Shown here piece after piece: positions 41,201 through 43,283 of a DNA stretch of 43,283 nt (positions within the stretch are counted from its first letter, which is position 1; each line of letters begins with the position of its first letter). The notes under the pieces were generated by a model. That model saw nothing but the letters and a program-made list of their open reading frames with translations, ran no database searches and had not been told where the DNA came from. Source of the stretch: an uncultured Bacteroidales bacterium (GTDB taxonomy: Bacteria > Bacteroidota > Bacteroidia > Bacteroidales > WCHB1-69); assembly GCA_946409645.1 (NCBI GenBank), contig CAMJXE010000016.1, forward strand, positions 1-43,283. The letters run 5' to 3'. Position numbers and translations under genes: made by a program.

Positions 41201-42445
41201 TACAATTTCGCTGGTGAAATCGTAACTTGTATTTGTAGAAAGCATTGCACCATTGACATACCATTCGTATTGAAGAATAGTTCCCTCCGATGCATAAGTA
41301 GGAGTGATAGTCGTAGTTTGTCCTACTTCTATCTCCATTTCGGTAGCAGTAATCGTCAAATTAGGAGCATTCGGATCAGTCACCGTAATCTCACAAGTAT
41401 TCGAAACTGCAGTAATACCATTATAGGATGCTACACCATAAACATAGTGAATGCCAGCGGGCAAATGACCCAGTGTGAACGTTGCGTTGGTAGAAACCAT
41501 GACACCGTCCAAATACCATTCGTAAGCGGGAGTAACTTCAAACTCAGGAGCAATAGTCGTAGGATCAACGGTCCAAGTCTCATTCACGTTCATCGTATGA
41601 CTTTCAGGAATTGTGTAAGTGGGAGCATCCGGCGTCGACACCGCGTTCACTGTTAACGATTGAACATCTACAACTTCGTATTCATTATTGTTATTGCTGT
41701 TTTGCACATGAGCCTTGCAAGTCACATAGCGTGTACCCGATGTAAGATTTGCAACAGTGAAACTAGTGTAATAATCTGTTCCTGTAAGGTGAGCTTCGGT
41801 GCTACCTTTTTCAACTCCATCTACAAACCAAGTAAAATAGCTAACCGTTTCACCTGTTTGAGGTTGAAATAAAGCATTAAGGATAGCAGTCTCATTTTCG
41901 TAAATTGGATCTATTGGGGCAATATCTAACGTACCCACTTGTTGAGCTTCTGCCGTCACATTAATCTGATGTGTCGGGGAGCAGATATTACCCAAGTCAA
42001 CATGGTCAATACCTTGAGGTAGATTTACAATACAATAAACGTAGTGCGTACCAAAAGTTAGGTTCTGAACAATGAACGGATTAGAATATCCATCAAAATA
42101 AGTCGTGGTGGCAACTGGAACACCGTCAAGATACCAGATAACGCTCGCGGCGGGACCAAAATTCCCCAGTGACTCAAAGGGCACATTTTCGCCTAGGGTG
42201 AACTTCACAGTATCATTTTCGGAAATTTCAATCCCTCCCGCCGTCGGTAGCGAGAACGCCTGGATTTCGAATAGGGCGGCGTTAACCGCGTCCGGACTTG
42301 GCGTCAAAAACGACTGAGAGGGCGTTGGTGTGACCCAACTGAGCAGCTTCCCTTTCGCATTGTCGGGATGCAATGCTTCGCTGCGCGCCTGGCATGTTCC
42401 TATATAAAGGACTGCCATTAGCAGAAAAATCATAAATTTTTTCAT
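29237..42445 (-). CDS. Giant T9SS-secreted protein of about 45 Ig-like domains
   Basis: The 4402-residue protein has a signal peptide (1-20, ending GTCQA). Ten Ig-like units of subfamily I (65-1042) have the pattern Y-x-W-Y-L-D-G-V followed by H-Y-V-Y-C. About 34 units of subfamily II (1043-4234) have C-E-G-G-x-x-T-L, then Y-Q-W-Y, then S-G-C, with two Cys each. One unit precedes the sorting domain (4235-4317, FQWYHNGELIPGA). The end is a type-A T9SS sorting domain (4318-4402: VYPVPA, ILDIYSVTG, GTYFGRILTG, KFVIVK). T9SS substrates of this type are moved across the outer membrane and usually attached to surface polysaccharide. A role as a long adhesin or surface fibre is inferred; no enzyme motif is seen. 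The OmpA-family gene follows. Mature length at 4.4 kDa-scale units gives a protein above 450 kDa. Confidence 0.93.
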   Translation of the reverse strand: MKKFMIFLLMAVLYIGTCQARSEALHPDNAKGKLLSWVTPTPSQSFLTPSPDAVNAALFEIQAFSLPTAGGIEISENDTVKFTLGENVPFESLGNFGPAASVIWYLDGVPVATTTYFDGYSNPFIVQNLTFGTHYVYCIVNLPQGIDHVDLGNICSPTHQINVTAEAQQVGTLDIAPIDPIYENETAILNALFQPQTGETVSYFTWFVDGVEKGSTEAHLTGTDYYTSFTVANLTSGTRYVTCKAHVQNSNNNNEYEVVDVQSLTVNAVSTPDAPTYTIPESHTMNVNETWTVDPTTIAPEFEVTPAYEWYLDGVMVSTNATFTLGHLPAGIHYVYGVASYNGITAVSNTCEITVTDPNAPNLTITATEMEIEVGQTTTITPTYASEGTILQYEWYVNGAMLSTNTSYDFTSEIVGTYDIFCVATNPNNGVTSVSNTLQIKVKPATVVPLIIEADQTITQEETATVTVSSYEVSGIPTYQWFLDGVQVSTNAQLQLTNLSVGQHYVYCYATTDGVTSQSNTVIITVTTVLQQIGTLGIELVASTPPQPTPPSTIVSIPEIVGSASFKATFEPHGAVETVTSYTWYIDGVEKASDPNPNYVFVAGNLSVGNHYVTCKAHVLNSQYNNEYDVTAVQDIVVTPQDQVITYPIIYVVDEQTTPEQPIINPYHTIAADSTLACESTFEFSLYTHVENYSISWFLDGYLMASEHNVDNPKTNYGVNNEAQRLTPGIHTLIAKVYIPFETEHGTIQLEFPSNEMTINVLDPVAPTLTIAPADTTITTTEYINYAPVYEYTGTETPAWEWYLDGTMVSTNETFMVNNLTVGTHYLYCTATAEGATSVSNTSTITVYAPTLEIVTTTPDPIYPETTVFFNATYNPADPAPETYTWYLDGVQVQSNDLNEFYVSNLAIGTHTVYCKATYNNVTTTSNILTITVIQKPACADTLIITPNGNAIAAINQNFTYTATVASNDPNITSLVTYNYEWFLDGVSVATGNSYTYNNEFAGSHKISCTATAVPVEAVDGVDESCPVLYSDTSTIIVSENEINVHIEGNNTGCAAALVTLTAVAEFDQLFDYTYVWRLDGEALLPNNSNVTISETGQTIQFIPEILFGEDAVQDPQAHEFTVEISYGECRLIVSPIHYYTIDPMTKLELTIPPYVCGCATCGQPTVTTATAAITQGVAPDQYKWLLVTLEGDTLTYLTTENTFDIDTTTMVTLEKVGVLGIFANPSCNSDTAWQEALPVFISKPTVVISGDPLVCVTDAEIQLNAMVNNISNDTTYNYEWRLHNMTLVEGANTLDGNEFTAQGVDTSSLIVSDLTVRENPYLFTVVVSAGNCSTESAPFYLYVNDTARVVATVNYDSICAGGTITAVAHLGDYNMPNLTYQWQKKAENATEWENIDYGTEPTLEISFDETSYLRAYVYQTGSSCVGYSDSLLIKVFEPKNINSVVVLNEGDLASNICEGAQLFVKATFIDEEGNEYVDPTLYYNWKLNGMALESIHGPEFSAQAYIYDNDAVDYTYTAYVDYGVPGCEAVEVASNTVHVRRNPLVVIDGTPNVCFYGNGVDAYGQAMNNVVLTAWVDGIEDTNAVYTWYESGQLRDEHDGSANVYRENWTPTALNPYIFTVEVVNGDGCSAISEPFYVNVYNKPYVNITNETGTQICEGGEVTLRASLDNYNDPMLTYQWYENRVDEANKIPGATHEFETFNPADTTYYIVKVTHLMDFTYEHCVAFDTMMVTTAPVPSLVVVNDLNGVKTICEGRSVAFEVISIENGVGGDTNAVYTWYRNGVLIPDAHTSSYVDAPVAVDGEGTVYYYSVEIQQAASGCNSGLIALQDTILVNPNPNLVIATSPIVCAAVPGENNITLVAHAEPEPEEVSYKWFEDNVLIAETEGDTLELFRDYRTYPYNFKVELQNTYGCVSVGTATVYVNDSIIVNITSDTNVCNGGEITLTASLDDWNADMLTYQWFEDGEEIPGATTLEFSHVPDLGDHIYTLQVEQTTSGCVATTNDHLVHVHNLPVIDSITHNLPDTFVVCEGFQLEMTPILNPDSGVAGGEIYTWYVNGSVIENAVGANLSTVLTVIDGAPTQYTFGVAVQQSADGCISNVFEFDPIMVNPNPTLLLVTDPIVCADGQDNVVLHANVYPEPITGVQYRWFEDNAPLAVTTEDSLVLTKEYRSYPYNFGVEIVNEYGCSANSEAIVYVNAQPVVNVFATETAICEGGEITLTAALNDWNAEMLTFQWYDGDVLIPGATSLSYTVVPTDGLHRYSVLVNQLTSGCLATSDTINVQVNEIPVITSVVASQYNICNGGQISVTANLVDEVEGEVFTWFRNGMLIPGATARTIYDSPATFDGNTQQYYYTATVSRPAAGCVSLTNTSDIVTVYPNPRPVITGDQHVCETDSIFLIANVDTTGMAAGALHFTWYESGQIRDNMAYGLGDNNFYAEYFYARVEPYIFTVKVSRDNVPGDNLNNGCVATSAEYKVYVYPQPVVTVTASETEICTGGEVTLTANLDDYNHDYLIYQWYEQRERIDTLANGWDAQGNVQYIYDTVAYNYMIPGATLPTYTTTLDATTTLGVLVIQTATTCTTTDAITITVNPRPVITSVIALDQEVCNGAQVVVAATTNQANDEEAVYTWYRNGIEIEGAHLPIFMENVYTNDNHVTVNYYSVMATFPASGCFTDLTDDPEAIVTINPAPTTVSITGNNVICEGDSTILSVYSDVVGEILWSNGSTEPTIKVPAGTYTVTVYTTESEACEMTSDPFVVTALGTDIIVTATSTNICEGEHTTLMVNQNGWQGNVTYQWDANANNDTASTVDVQPLQTTTYQVIATVNSTNGSCSVPAYITINVNPRPAAPNVIVPFDTICLGEQIAAILHPMTAASTYNLWYVNGVQVPGENNMTYLFTPESNGVYLITARTISDEGCVSEMSAPSALYPSTVVVVSAPQSVEITGINNFCEGGHTTLYANVTTDAPANQVTYAWFKDGAPFNSISVDHITVTEAGSYKVIVTNYGRCSTESVSYDVTVAETPQLQLTATETEICVGGTTVITAESTGWNNGDVNYYWNNGFHGSVFTHTATTAGVDTFIVTTSQSTSGCFAVDTILINVYNTPATPIVVVTNDTVCDGGQVTLTVTNPVEGADYTWMRDGYVIEGTTGSVLVDYPMAVAGDPTQYIYTVIANLPQSGCQSQASEGAIVNVLPAPVVSVTVEGNTVLCQGGSTILHAVVTPEGDYGYTYQWYKDNTLIPGATSANYTVIEPARETPYEFKVVVTAHPGCIVTAVAPAITVVADPVVTATISTDITCVGGVATLTAEINGGVDPVNGLNDYTYQWYRNTPTGLAVAVGNGATYTTEGTEAPNNYTYWVVVDNGYGCNASSNIVNYSVVADPQVTIVRVPEFDATVCDGGETAIKALVQGGYGEASYQWFINGNLIPGETNQVLYIPTLSYGVNDNYSVVVTQTGVGCSGEASANINTLVTVHPTYIVNIEGSGNVCEGGTLTLTATVPNMIPGDVLGYQWYRILNGSEAPINGANSETYTTSEFLLGNSYDYYVVVTSSFSGCYVQSSTVPANVVAAPSVAIQGANTVCEGGNLTLNAFVTGGVEGADYIYTWTWTGAGNGTAQTNVPTYVPVLPANDVATPYYFTVTISRPDNTGCSATSAAHEINVLAVPTVSVTADNAYVCQGGDVTLTAHVSPVGAYNYVWTINGQQQAVNAATVTTSMPTVGTVNATVVVSAANASASCSASASLAVPVQVVAAPSVTISADHTAMCVGGTTTLTANVTSNGNIPGEFNYQWAINGIEVEGAVASTFVQPLNAAGNYTYTLRVSQNNNLGCNSTWSAPVTVQVAEQPEVVLTSLDGLDICEGGSITMNAVVVNYNTSVNGVLNSNVYGGMNFEWIRNAVSAHQDLNVTTSTQQFTETLNTIGNYHYRVVVDPAGYNCQPQVSNIVTVGVVGNPSWTEVHVYSSNGTDACLGDIVTLNAAIQGGVTDLVNSTSGHIQWIVTDENGNTFDVSGGLGGNSYDIPAAAGTYTYTPTFVGNIGSGCQLTNTDLVSVGVTVHELPTAQFISGDGTALCANDGSASAELVISFTGVAPFVYEVVDGNGNVVAHATTLANTVSVFVSPSTQTTYRITLVQDAYCVNDALEANAVATVYVNEIQFDDNMFISGCDDNGQVTVYFNMISGNPNAAFNVTYSTVDLAASGTISNGTATFAAPSVPGDYPAVITIDGCSYDIVVRVLVGEFDFGGTLPIMDQRWNDVVVVNNNPATNGGHTFVGFQWYHNGELIPGATYSNYQDLNGLNGFYSVELIEQDANGNMVVYQTCDFYFNTTGSVKVYPVPANVRQEITIELDLTSEQLEGAILDIYSVTGAHIEHVTNLQPITKIEGFKAQGTYFGRILTGTNEIKTVKFVIVK
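29240..29494 (-). other. Type-A T9SS C-terminal sorting domain (coding region)
   Basis: Residues 4318-4402 of the giant protein show the three conserved blocks of the family: VYPVPA near the start, ILDIYSVTGAHI in the middle, and GTYFGRILTG with KTVKFVIVK at the very end. The domain directs transport through the type IX machinery and is then cut off, normally by a sortase-like protease (PorU in Porphyromonas). Confidence 0.9.
32867..38707 (-). repeat. Three-domain cassette repeat inside the giant gene
   Basis: Residues 1247-3194 are built as C-(A-B-C)n. Units of type A start at 1349, 1646, 1929, 2202 and 2484 (spacing 297, 283, 273 and 282 residues). A: 'GGEITLTASLDDWN..LTYQW'. B: 'YTWYRNG' and 'YYYSV...GC'. 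C: 'YPYNF' or 'NPYIF', ending 'YVN'. The order continues more weakly to 3194 (units 28-33). The DNA is similar as well as the protein, for example the type A parts around 35700-35830 and 36510-36650. Confidence 0.75.
39320..42253 (-). repeat. Ten N-terminal subfamily I Ig-like units
   Basis: Residues 65-1042 hold ten units of about 81-124 residues. Each has a W-Y/F-L/V-D-G-V strand and, in most, a single Cys in H-Y-V-Y-C; they lack the C-E-G-G start of the downstream units. Units 2 and 6 resemble each other most (QQ-V/I-GTL start, YVTCKAH-V, NNEY ending), which suggests a block duplication within this half. Confidence 0.75.
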
Positions 42446-42514
42446 CGTTTTGTTTTTAATTATTACTATTGTTAATTTAATTTATTTATTTCAAAACCAT
42501 AAGTTGATATAGAT

Positions 42515-42549
42515 AGAAACACTGGGCAGGGGGTTCCTTCCCTGTTTCT
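42515..42549 (-). promoter_or_regulatory. Imperfect hairpin in the giant gene's leader
   Basis: AGAAACA (42515-42521) pairs with TGTTTCT (42543-42549), with GGG/CCC pairing possible inside. It is the only GC-rich part of the otherwise AT-rich leader, about 70 bp before the ATG. Confidence 0.4.
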
Positions 42550-42586
42550 CAAAATTTTACCGTGTTTACTCACGTAGTCTATCATA

Positions 42587-42602
42587 CACTATACACTTTA
42601 TA
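42587..42602 (-). repeat. 16-bp sequence shared with the 12703-12718 leader
   Basis: CACTATACACTTTATA occurs here and again at 12703-12718, identical over 16 bases and in the same orientation. Here it is just after the -7 element; there it directly precedes the ATG of the small lipoprotein. Confidence 0.8.
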
Positions 42603-42611
42603 ATTAACTTG

Positions 42612-42619
42612 CAAAAATA
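42612..42619 (-). promoter_or_regulatory. -7 promoter element of the giant gene (TATTTTTG)
   Basis: TATTTTTG on the - strand matches TAnnTTTG exactly. It lies 167 bp before the ATG at 42445 and predicts a leader of about 160 nt. No -33 TTTG is seen at the usual distance. Confidence 0.6.
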
Positions 42620-42690
42620 CATTTTTTTTCGTTCGATATTTCTTTTTGAAGATTTTTTTTTATTTTTTTCAACAATCAAAAAACGATTTG

Positions 42691-42712
42691 GTTATCAACA
42701 AGTTATGAACAA
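42691..42712 (+). repeat. Direct repeat pair GTTATCAACAA/GTTATGAACAA
   Basis: Two 11-bp units adjoin with one difference. TTATCAACA is one base from the E. coli DnaA-box form TTATCCACA; the second unit is two bases away. A further near match, on the other strand, lies near 42810-42818. A DnaA-related role is only a possibility. Confidence 0.45.
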
Positions 42713-42980
42713 TGCATTTGGAAAGCTCTATAAAATAAGGGGATTTTTATATCCTGTCAATGTCAAAAGATGGCAATTTTTCGCCTAAAAATCAAAATTT
42801 CAGAAAAAGTTGTGCATACGATTCTTCGCGCTGGCGACCAAATCGCTGGAAAAGCATTTGGTTAGCAGTTTGTTAGAAAATAGCTGTAAACTATTGATTA
42901 TCAATGCTTTATTAATATCGCGTTGAGAATGTGAAATTCCATCTTGTTTCGTGGTGTAAATTGTAATATTCGATTCTCGC

Positions 42981-43025
42981 GGGGATGTTGGGTTTAAGGG
43001 TTTTAGGGGTTATGAGGGGGAGGGG
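42981..43025 (+). repeat. G-tract cluster, possible G-quadruplex
   Basis: On the + strand there are G-tracts at 42981-42984, 42990-42992, 42998-43000, 43006-43009 and 43016-43025, separated by loops of 5-6 nt. The spacing is close to 8 bp and the loops are T/A-rich. The tracts would allow a four-stranded fold in + strand RNA or DNA. Confidence 0.6.
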
Positions 43026-43249
43026 CTTTTCGAGCTATGACTGGTTGCAACGTACGAAGGGAAATCCCCCTTCTATTCTATAAGAGGTGCCCAAAGGGCG
43101 GGGTTGTATTATAAACGGTTGTCCGACTGGTCATCATTATTGGCAATAAACAGGTTCACCTACCTGGCCTACGTCCACCCCTTCCCCAAGGGAATGGGAA
43201 TTAGGGTTGTCCGCATTGACATGCGGAGATGAATGATCCGTGACATAAC

Positions 43250-43279
43250 AAAAAAAGCCCTTCAGAAATCTGAAGGGCT
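43250..43279 (-). terminator. Intrinsic terminator of a gene beyond the right edge
   Basis: A perfect 11-bp stem, AGCCCTTCAGA (43256-43266) with TCTGAAGGGCT (43269-43279), has a 2-nt loop and is followed on the - strand by seven T (43250-43256). It stops transcripts that enter leftward from outside the window. Confidence 0.9.
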
Positions 43280-43283
43280 CTAT

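Larger units (their letters stand above)
42446..43283. other. 838-bp region without a recognisable gene
   Basis: The region runs from the giant gene's ATG to the window end. It contains a leader with an imperfect hairpin, a -7 element (42612-42619), a pair of direct repeats (42691-42712), a G-tract cluster (42981-43025), small palindromes (GAAGGG/CCCTTC at 43056-43073 and CCGCAT/ATGCGG at 43211-43226) and a terminator (43250-43279). I saw no open frame with coding character and no tRNA. Beyond these signals I see nothing. Confidence 0.7.

Noticed and set aside
29237-42445. CRISPR-like or satellite repeat array
   Set aside because: The repeats are diverged protein domains of about 75-125 residues in one open frame, without constant short repeats and unique spacers.
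42620-43249. A small RNA gene ending at the 43250-43279 hairpin
   Set aside because: The T-run is on the - strand side, so the terminator serves leftward transcripts coming from outside the window, and not an RNA encoded here.

Overview
The window is a piece of a Bacteroidota chromosome, most likely order Bacteroidales. The signs are seven sites matching the Bacteroidota -7 promoter element TAnnTTTG, a C-terminal type IX secretion (T9SS) sorting domain on a giant exported protein, a GldI-like FKBP lipoprotein, a DUF3467 gene directly after rpoC, and AT-rich leaders with little Shine-Dalgarno signal. I cannot name a genus.

Layout. On the + strand, 1-1688 holds the 3' end of recJ and a GT4 glycosyltransferase. 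Everything else is on the - strand and reads right to left. 1763-2707 is a coiled-coil/DUF4328-like membrane protein and 2841-3539 an NrtR-like Nudix regulator. 3632-9158 is a probable operon nrnA, GldI-like FKBP, two tandem FKBP lipoproteins, tex. 9326-11074 is a large polytopic membrane protein (DUF4153-like). 11120-12702 holds three small membrane or lipoprotein genes of unknown function. 12752-15420 is an envelope-stress-type cluster: six-TM protein, winged-helix regulator, creD. 15614-27169 is the transcription/translation operon secE-nusG-rplK-rplA-rplJ-rplL-rpoB-rpoC-DUF3467. 27640-42445 holds an OmpA-family protein preceded by a 4402-residue T9SS substrate. The last 0.84 kb has no recognisable gene and ends in a terminator for a gene to the right.

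The most distinctive element is the giant protein. By residue count it consists of a signal peptide, 10 Ig-like units of one subfamily, about 34 of a second subfamily with a Cys-Trp-Cys pattern, one pre-sorting unit and a type-A sorting domain. Its middle (residues about 1247-3194) is built from a repeating three-domain cassette. The OmpA-family gene follows after 82 bp, with a hairpin and no visible promoter between, so the two may form one cell-surface system.

There are also regulatory signals that the genes do not explain. A near-identical operator-like palindrome overlaps the -7 element at the head of the six-TM gene and upstream of creD. Three heptamer-period tandem arrays sit at gene junctions. 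The leader of creD contains five hairpins. A long, nearly perfect hairpin lies between rplL and rpoB, and rpoB itself starts with a forced TTG codon. I saw no tRNA, rRNA, CRISPR array, insertion sequence or prophage gene.
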